A stretch of 64,000 nucleotides of DNA from Cellulomonas denverensis. Its GTDB lineage: Bacteria > Actinomycetota > Actinomycetes > Actinomycetales > Cellulomonadaceae. Numbering within the stretch: the stretch's first letter is position 1; each line of letters starts with the position of its first letter. The notes under the pieces were generated by a model. The model was not told the origin of the DNA. It searched no databases and worked only from the letters and a program-made list of their open reading frames with translations. Where the stretch lies: NCBI RefSeq assembly GCF_012396125.1, contig NZ_JAAXOX010000002.1, forward strand, positions 1 to 64,000, given 5' to 3'. Positions 17,503 through 26,149 of this stretch are shown here, piece by piece. The position numbers were made by a program, and so were the translations under genes.

Positions 17503-19055
17503 CCGCGGCGGAGCAGCCCGTGCAGGTGCCCTGGGGCGAGACCTGGCCGACCGTCGACGGCTTCCGCGGGCTGGCCGCCGAGCGCCGGGTGATCCCGGTG
17601 GTGCGCCGCCTGCTCGCCGACGACAGCACCCCGGTCGGGCTCTACCGCACCCTGGCGCAGGGCCGTCCGGGCACCTTCATCCTGGAGTCGGCCGAACAGG
17701 ACGGGACCTGGTCGCACTGGTCCTTCGTCGGGGTCCGCTCCCGCGCCACCCTGACCGTCCGGGACGGCCGCGCCACCTGGCTGGGCGACGTGCCCGCCGG
17801 GGTGCCCACCGACGGTGACGTGCTGGATGTGCTCGGCCGGACGCTCGACGTGCTGCGCACTCCGGAGGTGCCCGGCCTGCCCCCGCTGACCGGCGGCCTG
17901 GTCGGCGCCCTGGGCTGGGACATCGTCCGGCACTGGGAGCCGACCCTGCCCGCCGAGGCGCCGGACGAGCTGGACGTGCCGGAGCTGTCGCTGCTGCTGG
18001 CCTCCGACCTGGCGGTGACCGATCACCGGGACGGCACCGTGTGGCTGGTGGCGAACGCGATCAACTTCGACGGCACCGACGAGCGGGTGGACGAGGCCTA
18101 CGCCGACGCGGTCGCTCGGCTGGACGCGATGGAACAGCAGTTGCTGGCCGGGGCCTCCCCGTCGCTGGCCCGGCTGGACGACGACGCCCCGACCCCGGAG
18201 CTGGAGTTCCGCACCAGCCGGCCGGACTTCGAGGACGCCGTGCGCACCGGGCAGGTCGCGATCCGGGACGGCGAGGTGTTCCAGGTGGTGATCTCCCAGC
18301 GACTCGACCTGGACTGCCCCGCCGAGCCGCTGGACGTGTACCGGGTGCTGCGCACGATCAACCCCAGCCCGTACATGTACTACCTGCAGTTGCAGGACGC
18401 CGCCGGGCGGGACTTCGCCGTCGTCGGTTCCAGCCCGGAGACCCTGGTCAAGGTCGCCGACCGGCAGGTGACCACCTTCCCGATCGCCGGTTCCCGCCCG
18501 CGCGGTGGTTCGCCGGAGGAGGACCGGCGGCTGCACGACGAACTGCTGGCCGACCCCAAGGAGCGGGCCGAGCACCTGATGCTGGTCGACCTGTCCCGCA
18601 ACGACCTGGTCAAGGTCTGCGAGCCGGCCACCGTGGAGGTGGCCGAGTTCATGCAGGTGCACCGGTACAGCCACATCATGCACATCTGCTCCACGGTCAC
18701 CGGTGAGCTGCGCCCCGGGTCGACCGCGTTGCAGACCCTGACCGCGACCTTCCCGGCCGGTACGCTCTCCGGCGCTCCCAAGCCCCGGGCGATCGCCCTG
18801 ATCGACCAGATCGAACCGGCCCGGCGCGGGATCTACGGCGGCACGGTCGGGTACTTCGACTTCGCCGGGAACATGGACATGGCGATCGCGATCCGGACCG
18901 CGCTGATCCGGGACGGCCGGGCCAGCGTCCAGGCCGGGGGCGGGATCGTCGCGGACTCGGTGCCCGCACTGGAGTACGAGGAGTCCCGGAACAAGGCGGC
19001 CGCCGCAGTCCGGGCGGTGCAGATCGCTGCCCGGCTGCGCCCGGTGCGCCGGTGA
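17499..19055 (+). CDS. trpE: Anthranilate synthase component I
   Basis: A 518-residue chorismate-binding enzyme making anthranilate with a TrpG amidotransferase partner (trpG is not in the window). The core contains [20 protein letters not shown], the tryptophan/chorismate-site segment [33 protein letters not shown] and [13 protein letters not shown]. The C terminus has [20 protein letters not shown] and [20 protein letters not shown]. The IAGSRPRG motif distinguishes it from pabB at 40289, which has IKGTART. The ATG at 17499 overlaps hisI by four bases and the stop overlaps the next gene as GTGA. An LLESAE-type feedback site, here [18 protein letters not shown] near residue 65, suggests tryptophan inhibition. 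Confidence 0.96.
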   Translation: MTAAEQPVQVPWGETWPTVDGFRGLAAERRVIPVVRRLLADDSTPVGLYRTLAQGRPGTFILESAEQDGTWSHWSFVGVRSRATLTVRDGRATWLGDVPAGVPTDGDVLDVLGRTLDVLRTPEVPGLPPLTGGLVGALGWDIVRHWEPTLPAEAPDELDVPELSLLLASDLAVTDHRDGTVWLVANAINFDGTDERVDEAYADAVARLDAMEQQLLAGASPSLARLDDDAPTPELEFRTSRPDFEDAVRTGQVAIRDGEVFQVVISQRLDLDCPAEPLDVYRVLRTINPSPYMYYLQLQDAAGRDFAVVGSSPETLVKVADRQVTTFPIAGSRPRGGSPEEDRRLHDELLADPKERAEHLMLVDLSRNDLVKVCEPATVEVAEFMQVHRYSHIMHICSTVTGELRPGSTALQTLTATFPAGTLSGAPKPRAIALIDQIEPARRGIYGGTVGYFDFAGNMDMAIAIRTALIRDGRASVQAGGGIVADSVPALEYEESRNKAAAAVRAVQIAARLRPVRR

Positions 19056-19630
19056 GCCCGGCCCGGCGCGGGCCCTGGGTGCTGCTGCTCCTGGTGCTCG
19101 CCGGCCTGACCGGGGCGGTCACGCTGCCCGCCTGGATCACCGGCACCGCCACCGGCCCGGTGATCGGCACCGTCGAGGTCCGGGTGACCGGTGCGGCTGC
19201 CGCCCCCGGGGTGATCGGTGCGTCCCTGGTGCTGGCGGCGGCCGCCCTGGCGCTCGGCCTGGTCGGCCGGATCGGTCGCTGGGTGGTCAGCCTGGTGGTC
19301 GCCGCAGCCGGGGTCCTGGTGATCGCCGGTGCGGTCACCGCGCGCTCCGGTGCCGAGGACCGGGCGACCCAGGCGGCGGCCGACCTGACCGGCGTCGGCG
19401 TGCTGGACGGTGCGGTCGTGGTCGCGCCGTGGCCGTGGGCGGCGGTGGGCCTGGGCGTGCTGACCGTGGTGGCGGCCGTCCTGCTGCTGCGCGCCTCCGC
19501 ACACTGGGCGGCGCCCTCGTCCCGGCACGAGCGTTCCGGCGCCGAGACTCCGGCGCCGCGGGACGCCACCCCGCCCGACGACGAGCGCGCGACCTGGGAC
19601 GCGCTGGGCCGGGGCGACGACCCGACCTGA
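19052..19630 (+). CDS. Trp-biosynthesis-associated membrane protein
   Basis: A 192-residue predicted membrane protein with about four hydrophobic segments (residues about 8-28, 48-68, 75-95 and 125-145) and a polar, Arg/Asp-rich tail. It matches in position and character the Trp_oprn_chp family found next to trpE in many actinobacteria; its function is unknown. The GTG start overlaps the trpE stop as GTGA, and no ribosome-binding site beyond the trpE coding sequence is needed. The transport or assembly roles sometimes suggested are unproven. Confidence 0.75.
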   Translation: MSPARRGPWVLLLLVLAGLTGAVTLPAWITGTATGPVIGTVEVRVTGAAAAPGVIGASLVLAAAALALGLVGRIGRWVVSLVVAAAGVLVIAGAVTARSGAEDRATQAAADLTGVGVLDGAVVVAPWPWAAVGLGVLTVVAAVLLLRASAHWAAPSSRHERSGAETPAPRDATPPDDERATWDALGRGDDPT

Positions 19631-19674
19631 TCACCCGGACGGGTACTCCGATGTGCGCGGATGCGCCCGACCGG

Positions 19675-19680
19675 TAGCCT
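19675..19680 (+). promoter_or_regulatory. Candidate -10 box before the first DUF4190 gene
   Basis: TAGCCT lies 53 bases upstream of the ATG at 19733, which has a GAGGAG site. This suggests an internal promoter inside the trp region. No clear -35 is visible. Confidence 0.4.
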
Positions 19681-19732
19681 TGCGCGCAGCCGTGACCCCC
19701 ATGACCACGACGAATCCTTGCGAGGAGAACCC

Positions 19733-20179
19733 ATGTCGACCCCGAACCAGCCGCAGGACCCGTACCAGCCCGGCGAGGGCGGCGGCGACCAGTACGGTCA
19801 GCCCCCGCAGTACGGCGGCACCCCGCAGTACGGCGCCCCGCAGGACCCGGGCGCCGGCTACCCGAACTACCCGTCCGCCCCGACCGGGCAGCCCTACGCG
19901 CAGACCCCGATGTACGGCTACCCGAAGAACAACCTGGCCGTGATCTCGCTGGTGCTCGGCATCGTGGGCCTGGTGCTGTGCGGCTTCGTCGCCGGTATCC
20001 CCGCGGTGATCGTGGGCAACAACGCCAAGAAGGCCGTCGCCCGCGGCGAGGCGAACAACGGCGGGATGGCGACCGCCGGCATCGTGCTGGGCTGGATCTC
20101 GATCGCGTGGGGCATCATCGCCATCATCCTGGGGCTCACCGGGGCCTTCGCCGGGATCCTGGACAGCAGCAGCTACTGA
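19733..20179 (+). CDS. DUF4190-type small membrane protein 1
   Basis: A 148-residue protein. Residues 1-65 are disordered and rich in Pro, Gln, Tyr and Gly with PPQYGGTPQYG-like repeats. The C-terminal half has two membrane helices around a conserved polar turn (NNLAVISLVLGIVGLVLCGF; IPAVIVGNNAKKAVARGEAN; GMATAGIVLGWISIAWG). This arrangement is the DUF4190 family, of unknown function and often found in actinobacterial envelopes. The ATG follows GAGGAG by five bases. A second copy of the family lies at 20708, so the region holds a paralogous pair. Confidence 0.75.
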   Translation: MSTPNQPQDPYQPGEGGGDQYGQPPQYGGTPQYGAPQDPGAGYPNYPSAPTGQPYAQTPMYGYPKNNLAVISLVLGIVGLVLCGFVAGIPAVIVGNNAKKAVARGEANNGGMATAGIVLGWISIAWGIIAIILGLTGAFAGILDSSSY

Positions 20180-20184
20180 GCCGG

Positions 20185-20637
20185 ATGACGCTCGAGCCGC
20201 AGACGCGGGCGACGGCCCCCACCGGGGTCGTCGCCCGTCTGCGTGCTGCCCGGGTGCCGCTGCTGTCCGGCGCCGCGGTCGGCGCCGCCGGACTCGCCCT
20301 GGTGCTGCGCGACCCGCACCAGTCCGGCTCCTGGGGCGCCTGCCCGCTGTACCTGCTCACCGGCTGGTACTGCCCGGCCTGCGGTGGCCTGCGTGCCACC
20401 CACGACGTCCTCACCGGTGACCTGGCCGGTGCCTGGGCGATGAACCCGGTCTGGGTGCTGCTGATCCCCCTGGTGGTCGGCCTGTGGGCCCGCTGGACGG
20501 TGCGCGCCGCTCAGGGCCGTTCCGCGGCCCTCGGACTGCGCGACCGGTGGTACGTGCTCGGGCTGATCCTGCTCGTGCTCTACGGAATCGCCCGGAACGT
20601 CCCGGCCTGGGCCGGAGCGCTCGCCCCGCCGGTCTGA
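20185..20637 (+). CDS. DUF2752 membrane protein
   Basis: A 150-residue predicted membrane protein with the family signature CPLYLLTGWYCPACGGLRAT (about 52-71), whose CPACGG cysteines are conserved in DUF2752. Three hydrophobic segments are visible (about 25-42, 87-106 and 122-140). Function is unknown; the CxxC pair could bind metal or take part in thiol chemistry, which is inference. The ATG is five bases after the preceding stop, implying cotranscription with the first DUF4190 gene. Confidence 0.75.
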   Translation: MTLEPQTRATAPTGVVARLRAARVPLLSGAAVGAAGLALVLRDPHQSGSWGACPLYLLTGWYCPACGGLRATHDVLTGDLAGAWAMNPVWVLLIPLVVGLWARWTVRAAQGRSAALGLRDRWYVLGLILLVLYGIARNVPAWAGALAPPV

Positions 20638-20707
20638 CGTCCCGCCCGTGCAGGCTTGGCCGCACGCTACGGTGAGCCCCGATCGCGCACCCGGTAGGAG
20701 GAGCAGC

Positions 20708-21580
20708 ATGTCCACGCCCCAGGACCCGCAGGACCCCGGAACCGACGGCCGCCCGGCCCCCGACCCGGCGTTCCCGTTCGCGCCGCCCGCGTGGAACCGC
20801 CCGGCCACGAGCGGGGACCAGCCGCCCGCCGACGGGGCATCGGACGAGCAGCCGCAGGACGCCGGGACGGCAGCGGATCACGCGCGGTTCGCCCCGCCGC
20901 AGGACCGCGCGGGGGAGCCCTCGGCCCCGAGCCCTTCCGCAGAAGCCGCCGCGCCGGCCCCGTACGACCCGCAGGCGCAGGACCCGTATCCCTACGGCCA
21001 GCAGCCGTACACCCCGGCACAGCCGGCATCGGACCCGTACGGCTCCTCCGACCCCTACAGCAGCACCGACCCTTACGCCGGCTCCGCCCCGTACGGCTCC
21101 ACCGGCCCGTACGGCTCCGGGGCCGGGTACGGCGCCCCCGCCCCCTACGGCACGCCCACCCCGTACGGCGACCCGTCCGGCTACGGCCAGCCCGGGCCCC
21201 AGCAGCCCGCCTACGGCCAGCCCGGCTACCCCCCGCAGCCGGCGTACGGCCAGCCCGCCGGCTTCGGCCAGCAGCCCGGCTACCCGGCCCAGCCCTGGGC
21301 GCCGGTGGTGACCTACCCCCGCAACTCCCTCGGCATCTGGTCCCTGGTGCTCGGCGTGGTCGGTCTGGTGCTGTTCTGGGTGCTCTGCCCGGTGCTGGCC
21401 TCCGTCGGCGCGGTGATCACCGGCCATCTCAGCCGGCGGGAGGTGCGGCGGGGCACGGCGAACAACGGCGGGATGGCTCTGGCGGGTCTGATCACCGGGT
21501 ACATCGGCCTGGGTCTGGGCCTGGTGCTGTTCGGGTACTACTTCATCCAGGGCTTCACGGAGGGCCTGTACGGCTACTGA
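20708..21580 (+). CDS. DUF4190-type membrane protein 2 with a long disordered N terminus
   Basis: A 290-residue protein. The first 200 residues are low-complexity: an acidic/Pro stretch followed by many PYG, DPYGSSDPYSS, YGQPG and PAYGQPG repeats. The C-terminal 80 residues carry the same two-helix DUF4190 module as the gene at 19733 (NSLGIWSLVLGVVGLVLFWV; RRGTANNGGMALAGLITGYI). AGGAGG lies five bases before the ATG. TACGGT at 20668-20673 may be its -10 box. The tyrosine-rich tail could mediate phase separation or phosphorylation at the membrane, but nothing in the sequence proves this. Confidence 0.72.
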   Translation: MSTPQDPQDPGTDGRPAPDPAFPFAPPAWNRPATSGDQPPADGASDEQPQDAGTAADHARFAPPQDRAGEPSAPSPSAEAAAPAPYDPQAQDPYPYGQQPYTPAQPASDPYGSSDPYSSTDPYAGSAPYGSTGPYGSGAGYGAPAPYGTPTPYGDPSGYGQPGPQQPAYGQPGYPPQPAYGQPAGFGQQPGYPAQPWAPVVTYPRNSLGIWSLVLGVVGLVLFWVLCPVLASVGAVITGHLSRREVRRGTANNGGMALAGLITGYIGLGLGLVLFGYYFIQGFTEGLYGY

Positions 21581-21634
21581 CCCCGGACGTCGGTTAGGGT
21601 TGGCGACATTCCGTCAGAAAGGTGCTGGAACACG

Positions 21635-21949
21635 ATGGCCGGTCAGTCGCTGCGTACTGAGAGCCCCCGGGGCGGCGTCGCCGTCACCGCACAGGGTCCG
21701 CGGATGGAGGCGCTGCGCCTCCCGCCGGTGGCTCCGCCGACCAACCACGGGCGGACCATCGCCGCGTGGACCGTCACCGTCGTGGTGGTCGCCGGCTTCC
21801 TGGTCGCCGCCCTCGCGATGATCTTCTCCCTGGTCTGGCTGTTCTGGGCCGGCCTGGCGGTCTCGGTCGCCGGCGTGATCGCCGGGATCGTGCTGCGGGC
21901 GGCCGGGTTCGGCCAGGGCGGGAAGCACACCGGGACGCACGGGCACTGA
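21635..21949 (+). CDS. HGxxPAAW-type small membrane protein (DUF6704-like)
   Basis: A 104-residue protein containing NHGRTIAAWTVTVVVVAGFL (about 37-56), which resembles the HGxxPAAW motif of small membrane proteins located between trp genes in actinobacteria. Two membrane helices are visible (about 44-68 and 70-90), with a His/Gly-rich tail. A TAGGGT -10 candidate at 21595-21600 and a weak AAAGGTG site precede the ATG. Its function is unknown; the position before trpC is conserved in related genomes as far as I recall. Confidence 0.65.
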   Translation: MAGQSLRTESPRGGVAVTAQGPRMEALRLPPVAPPTNHGRTIAAWTVTVVVVAGFLVAALAMIFSLVWLFWAGLAVSVAGVIAGIVLRAAGFGQGGKHTGTHGH

Positions 21950-22006
21950 GCGGCACTGAGCTGCCCACCTGGTGGGCGGCTGGTCGGGGCATTCATCCCG
22001 CGGCTC

Positions 22007-22012
22007 TACGAT
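22007..22012 (+). promoter_or_regulatory. Candidate -10 box for trpC
   Basis: TACGAT lies 30 bases before the trpC ATG, implying a short leader with a GGGAGA site. It would let trpCBA be expressed separately from trpE. No Trp-rich leader peptide is visible. Confidence 0.45.
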
Positions 22013-22042
22013 GGGCGAGCTGCCGAAGTGGGGAGACGTCCG

Positions 22043-22858
22043 ATGGCAACTGTTCTCGACGACATCGTCGCCGGGGTCCGTGAGGATCTGGCCGTGCGCC
22101 AGACCGCGACCTCGCTCGACGAACTGAAGGAGCGCGCTTCCCACGTCCCCGGGGCGGTGGACTGTGTGTCCCGGCTGCGGCTGGAGGACGCGGTCACCGT
22201 GATCGCCGAGGTCAAGCGGTCCAGCCCGAGCAAGGGCGCGCTGGCCACGATCACCGACCCGGCCGCGCTGGCCGCCGAGTACGAGAAGGGCGGCGCCACC
22301 GCCATCTCCGTGCTCACCGAGCAGCGCCGGTTCAAGGGCACCCTGGCCGATCTGGACTCGGTGCGGGCCCGGGTGGACATCCCGGTGCTGCGCAAGGACT
22401 TCGTGGTCACGCCGTACCAGGTGTGGGAGGCGCGGGCGCACGGGGCCGACCTGGTGCTGCTGATCGTCGCCGCGCTGGAGCAGACCGTGCTCACCTCCCT
22501 GGTGGAGCGGGTGCACTCGCTGGGCATGACCGCCCTGGTCGAGGTGCACGACTCGGAGGAGGTGCTGCGCGCCGTGGACGCCGGTGCCCGGGTGATCGGC
22601 GTGAACGCCCGCAACCTCAAGACCCTCGAGGTCGACCGGAACACCTTCAACCAGGTCGCGCCGTCGATCCCGACCGACGTGGTGCGGATCGCCGAGTCCG
22701 GCGTGCGCGGCCCACACGACGTGATGGACTACGCCCGGGCCGGCGCCGATGCGGTGCTGGTGGGCGAGGCCCTGGTCACCGACGACGCCCCGCGCCAGTC
22801 GGTGGCGGACCTGGTCGCGGCCGGCGCCCATCCGTCGCTGCGTGCCGTCCGGCAGTGA
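22043..22858 (+). CDS. trpC: Indole-3-glycerol phosphate synthase
   Basis: A 271-residue TIM-barrel enzyme that closes the indole ring from carboxyphenylamino-deoxyribulose phosphate. Family motifs are [15 protein letters not shown] (about 54-68, with catalytic Lys and the ExKxxSPS signature), [44 protein letters not shown] and [12 protein letters not shown]. The ATG at 22043 follows GGGAGA. It is followed by trpB after 43 bases and then trpA. No trpF or trpD is present. Actinobacteria often use the bifunctional PriA for the TrpF step, which may explain the first absence. Confidence 0.96.
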   Translation: MATVLDDIVAGVREDLAVRQTATSLDELKERASHVPGAVDCVSRLRLEDAVTVIAEVKRSSPSKGALATITDPAALAAEYEKGGATAISVLTEQRRFKGTLADLDSVRARVDIPVLRKDFVVTPYQVWEARAHGADLVLLIVAALEQTVLTSLVERVHSLGMTALVEVHDSEEVLRAVDAGARVIGVNARNLKTLEVDRNTFNQVAPSIPTDVVRIAESGVRGPHDVMDYARAGADAVLVGEALVTDDAPRQSVADLVAAGAHPSLRAVRQ

Positions 22859-22901
22859 GCCACCGACGCCAGCTCTGAGCACCCCCAGCGAGAGGAACGA
22901 C

Positions 22902-24206
22902 GTGCCCGACGCCGCCCCCGGCCGCCCCGAGACCACCCGGACCCCGGCCACCGGCCCGCTCGCCCAGCACGAGGGTCCCTACTTCGGTGACTTCGGCGGG
23001 CGCTTTGTCCCGGAGGCGCTGATCGCCGCGCTGGACGAGCTGGAGGACGCCTTCGCCAAGGCCAAGGCCGACCCGGAGTTCGGCGCCGAGCTGGCCCGGC
23101 TGCACCGCACCTACACCGGCCGCCCCAGCCCGCTGACCGAGGTCCCGCGGTTCGCCGCGCACGTGGGTGAGGGCGTCCGGGTGTTCCTCAAGCGCGAGGA
23201 CCTCAACCACACCGGCTCGCACAAGATCAACAACGTGCTGGGCCAGGCGCTGCTGGTGAAGCGGATGGGCAAGACCCGGGTGATCGCCGAGACCGGGGCC
23301 GGCCAGCACGGGGTGGCCACCGCCACCGCCGCCGCACTGCTCGGCCTGGACTGCACCGTGTACATGGGCGCGGTGGACGCCGAGCGCCAGGCGCTGAACG
23401 TGGCCCGGATGCGCCTGCTCGGCGCCGAGGTGATCCCGGTGGAGATCGGCACCCGCACGCTGAAGGACGCGATCAACGAGGCGCTGCGCGACTGGGTCGC
23501 CAACGTCGACACCACCCACTATCTGCTCGGCACCGCCACCGGTCCGCACCCGTTCCCGAGCCTGGTCCGCGACCTGCACTCGATCATCGGCGAGGAGGCC
23601 CGGGCCCAGCTCGCCGCGGAGATCGGCCGGCTGCCGGATGCCGCGGTGGCCTGTGTCGGTGGCGGGTCGAACGCGATCGGGCTGTTCAACGCCTTCCTGG
23701 ACGAGCCGTCGGTCCGGCTCTACGGCTTCGAGGCCGGTGGCGAGGGCATTTCCTCCGGCCGGCACGCCGCGCGGTTCAGCGGCGGGTTCCCGGGCGTGCT
23801 GCAGGGCACCAAGTCGTACCTGCTGCAGGACGACGACGGCCAGACCCTGCCCAGCCACTCGGTGTCCGCCGGGCTGGACTACCCCAGCGTCGGCCCGGAG
23901 CACGCCTGGCTGCACGACACCGGCCGGGCCAGCTACCTGCCGGTCACCGACGACGAGGCGATGGACGCCTTCCGGATCCTGTGCCACACCGAGGGCATCA
24001 TCCCGGCGATCGAGTCCTCGCACGCCCTGGCCGGTGCGATCAAGCTCGGCCGGGAGGCGGCGACCTGGCGCGACGACGGCCTGCCGCCGGTGATCCTGAT
24101 CAACCTGTCCGGCCGTGGCGACAAGGACGTGGCCACCGCCGCCGCCTGGTTCGGTCTGGTGGACAAGAAGCCGGTGGTCGACGCCGACGAGGGAGAGCAG
24201 CTGTGA
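22902..24206 (+). CDS. trpB: Tryptophan synthase beta subunit
   Basis: A 434-residue PLP enzyme that condenses indole with serine. The PLP lysine is in [15 protein letters not shown] (near residue 100), the glycine-rich phosphate loop is [10 protein letters not shown], and [20 protein letters not shown] is canonical. [17 protein letters not shown] starts the conserved region after a 23-residue leader. The frame is open into trpC, but the GTG at 22902 with AGAGGA upstream gives the normal length. The stop overlaps the trpA GTG as GTGA, so the two subunits are made together for the channelled alpha2beta2 complex. Confidence 0.97.
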   Translation: MPDAAPGRPETTRTPATGPLAQHEGPYFGDFGGRFVPEALIAALDELEDAFAKAKADPEFGAELARLHRTYTGRPSPLTEVPRFAAHVGEGVRVFLKREDLNHTGSHKINNVLGQALLVKRMGKTRVIAETGAGQHGVATATAAALLGLDCTVYMGAVDAERQALNVARMRLLGAEVIPVEIGTRTLKDAINEALRDWVANVDTTHYLLGTATGPHPFPSLVRDLHSIIGEEARAQLAAEIGRLPDAAVACVGGGSNAIGLFNAFLDEPSVRLYGFEAGGEGISSGRHAARFSGGFPGVLQGTKSYLLQDDDGQTLPSHSVSAGLDYPSVGPEHAWLHDTGRASYLPVTDDEAMDAFRILCHTEGIIPAIESSHALAGAIKLGREAATWRDDGLPPVILINLSGRGDKDVATAAAWFGLVDKKPVVDADEGEQL

Positions 24207-24991
24207 CCCGCAGCCGGACCGGTCAGACCCTGGACCGCCTGAAGCAGGACGGCCGGGCCGCGCTGATCGGTTACCTGCCGCTCGGCTACCCGGATGTCGC
24301 CGGGTCGGTCGCCGCCGCCCGCACCCTGGTGGACAACGGCGTCGACATCATCGAGCTCGGTCTGCCGTACTCCGACCCGGTGATGGACGGCCCGACCATC
24401 CAGCACGCCGTGGACCGCTCGCTGGTGCAGGGCACCCGCGTCCGGGACGTGTTCGGCGCCGTGGAGCAGATCGCCGCCACCGGCGCGCCCACCCTGGTGA
24501 TGACCTACTGGAACCCGGTGCTGCGCTACGGCGTCGACGCCTTCGCCCGCGACCTGGCGCAGGCCGGGGGAGCCGGGCTGATCACCCCCGACCTGATCCC
24601 GGACGAGGGCCAGGACTGGATCGACGCCTCGACCGCCCACGCCCTGGACCGGGTGTTCCTGGTCGCCCCGTCGTCCACCCCGGAACGCCTCGCCATGACC
24701 GCCGCGGCCTGCGACGGCTTCGTCTACGCCGCCTCCACGATGGGCGTCACCGGCGAGCGCACCAGTGTCGGCGCCAAGGCCGAGCAGTTGGTCGCCGACA
24801 CCCGGGCCGCCGGGGCCGAGCGGGTCTGCGTCGGACTCGGCGTGTCCCGCCCGGAGCAGGCCGCCGACATCGCGCGCTACGCGGACGGCGTGATCGTGGG
24901 CTCGGCCTTCGTCCGGGCGCTGGACACCGGGCTGGCCGAGCTGGCCTCGGTCGCGGCGGGTCTGGCGGAGGGCGTCCGCGCGGCCCGGTGA
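24203..24991 (+). CDS. trpA: Tryptophan synthase alpha subunit
   Basis: A 262-residue TIM barrel that cleaves indole-3-glycerol phosphate to indole and glyceraldehyde 3-phosphate. Catalytic glutamate and aspartate lie in [57 protein letters not shown] and [10 protein letters not shown] are family motifs. The third motif differs slightly from the usual YxxSxxGVTG. The GTG start overlaps trpB by four bases. The gene ends the trpCBA series; lgt follows after 68 bases with its own leaderless promoter. Confidence 0.96.
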   Translation: MTRSRTGQTLDRLKQDGRAALIGYLPLGYPDVAGSVAAARTLVDNGVDIIELGLPYSDPVMDGPTIQHAVDRSLVQGTRVRDVFGAVEQIAATGAPTLVMTYWNPVLRYGVDAFARDLAQAGGAGLITPDLIPDEGQDWIDASTAHALDRVFLVAPSSTPERLAMTAAACDGFVYAASTMGVTGERTSVGAKAEQLVADTRAAGAERVCVGLGVSRPEQAADIARYADGVIVGSAFVRALDTGLAELASVAAGLAEGVRAAR

Positions 24992-25046
24992 CCGCGTGAC
25001 CGCGGTCATCAGGTCTGTGCCGTACAGCGCCCCCCACGCCCTCGCA

Positions 25047-25059
25047 TAGGCTGCACCCC
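25047..25059 (+). promoter_or_regulatory. Leaderless -10 element of lgt
   Basis: TAGGCT at 25047-25052 is followed by seven bases and the lgt GTG at 25060. There is no ribosome-binding site, which supports leaderless initiation. Confidence 0.65.
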
Positions 25060-26019
25060 GTGATCCCCGCCGCCCTGCTGCCCGCCAGCATCCCCAGCCC
25101 GCCGAACTCGGTCTGGTACCTCGGACCCCTGCCGTTGCGCGCCTACGCCCTGGCGATCCTGGCCGGGATCGTGGTCGCCGCGGTGCTGACCCAGCGGCGG
25201 TGGAAGGACCGGGGCGGCGACCCGGACGAGGTGCTGGAGATCGCATTCTGGGCGGTGCCGTTCGGGATCGTCGGCGGGCGGCTGTACCACGTGATCACCA
25301 GCCCGGACGCGTACTTCGGTGCCGGCGGCGACCCGTGGAAGGCGTTCGCGATCTGGGAGGGCGGCCTCGGGATCTGGGGGGCGGTGGCCCTGGGTGCGGT
25401 GGGCGCGTACATCGGCTGCCGCCGGCTCGGGGTGAGTTTCCCGGTGTTCGCGGACGCGCTGGCGCCGGGGCTGCTGATCGCCCAGGCGATCGGCCGGCTG
25501 GGCAACTGGTTCAACCAGGAGCTGTTCGGCGGCCCGACCACGCTGCCGTGGGGGCTGGAGATCGACGCCGCCCACCTGCCCGCCGGGTTCGAGGCCGGGA
25601 CGCTGTTCCACCCGACGTTCCTGTACGAGATGCTGTGGAACCTGGCCGGGGCGGCGCTGCTGATCTGGCTGGACCGGCGGTTCCGGCTGGGCCACGGCCG
25701 GGTGTTCTGGCTGTACGTGCTGATCTACACCAGTGGCCGGTTGTGGATCGAGCTGGTGCGGATCGACGAGGCGCACACCATCGCCGGTCTGCGGGTGAAC
25801 GTCTGGATGTCGATCATCGTGGGCCTCGGGGCGCTGGTAGCGTTCCTGGTGGTCGGGCGTCGCCATCCCGGACGCGAGACCAGCACCCGCGCCGGGTCCT
25901 CGACACCGCAGGACGCCCCGGACGCGACACCAGTACCCGCCCAGGACACCGGGACCCCGGTGGACGAGGCGGACGAGGCACCCGCGGACTCGGAGAACGC
26001 GTCCGCCGCGGAGCAGTGA
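25060..26019 (+). CDS. lgt: Prolipoprotein diacylglyceryl transferase
   Basis: A 319-residue membrane enzyme that transfers diacylglycerol from phosphatidylglycerol to the lipobox cysteine of prolipoproteins. Seven hydrophobic segments are apparent. The signature [20 protein letters not shown] (about 146-165) contains the essential Arg and Asn residues, and the earlier [12 protein letters not shown] and WEGGLGIWG segments are conserved. The last 50 residues are a polar Pro/Asp/Thr/Glu tail common in actinobacterial Lgt. The GTG start follows a leaderless -10. It sits between trpA and gltB, an arrangement usual in Micrococcales. Confidence 0.96.
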   Translation: MIPAALLPASIPSPPNSVWYLGPLPLRAYALAILAGIVVAAVLTQRRWKDRGGDPDEVLEIAFWAVPFGIVGGRLYHVITSPDAYFGAGGDPWKAFAIWEGGLGIWGAVALGAVGAYIGCRRLGVSFPVFADALAPGLLIAQAIGRLGNWFNQELFGGPTTLPWGLEIDAAHLPAGFEAGTLFHPTFLYEMLWNLAGAALLIWLDRRFRLGHGRVFWLYVLIYTSGRLWIELVRIDEAHTIAGLRVNVWMSIIVGLGALVAFLVVGRRHPGRETSTRAGSSTPQDAPDATPVPAQDTGTPVDEADEAPADSENASAAEQ

Positions 26020-26047
26020 TTTCCCCGATCTGAGACGATGTGAGAAC

Positions 26048-26070
26048 TGCCGGTTTCCGGCATGTATCGT
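26048..26070 (+). promoter_or_regulatory. gltB promoter with an inverted repeat
   Basis: TATCGT (26065-26070) is a good -10 box 79 bases before the gltB ATG. Immediately upstream, TGCCGG-TTT-CCGGCA (26048-26062) is a perfect inverted repeat between the -35 and -10 positions, where a nitrogen-responsive or other regulator could bind. The regulator is unknown. Confidence 0.5.
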
Positions 26071-26149
26071 CACCCCACCCCGGGCCGATGACGTCCCACC
26101 CCCCACATGTTTCGACGTGGCCCGCCCCCGGGCCGTGAGGACGGTGCTG

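Noticed and set aside
20950-21300. DNA-level tandem repeats suggesting a satellite or CRISPR
   Set aside because: The repetition follows codons of a Tyr/Pro/Gly-rich protein and is irregular; no spacer-repeat structure exists.
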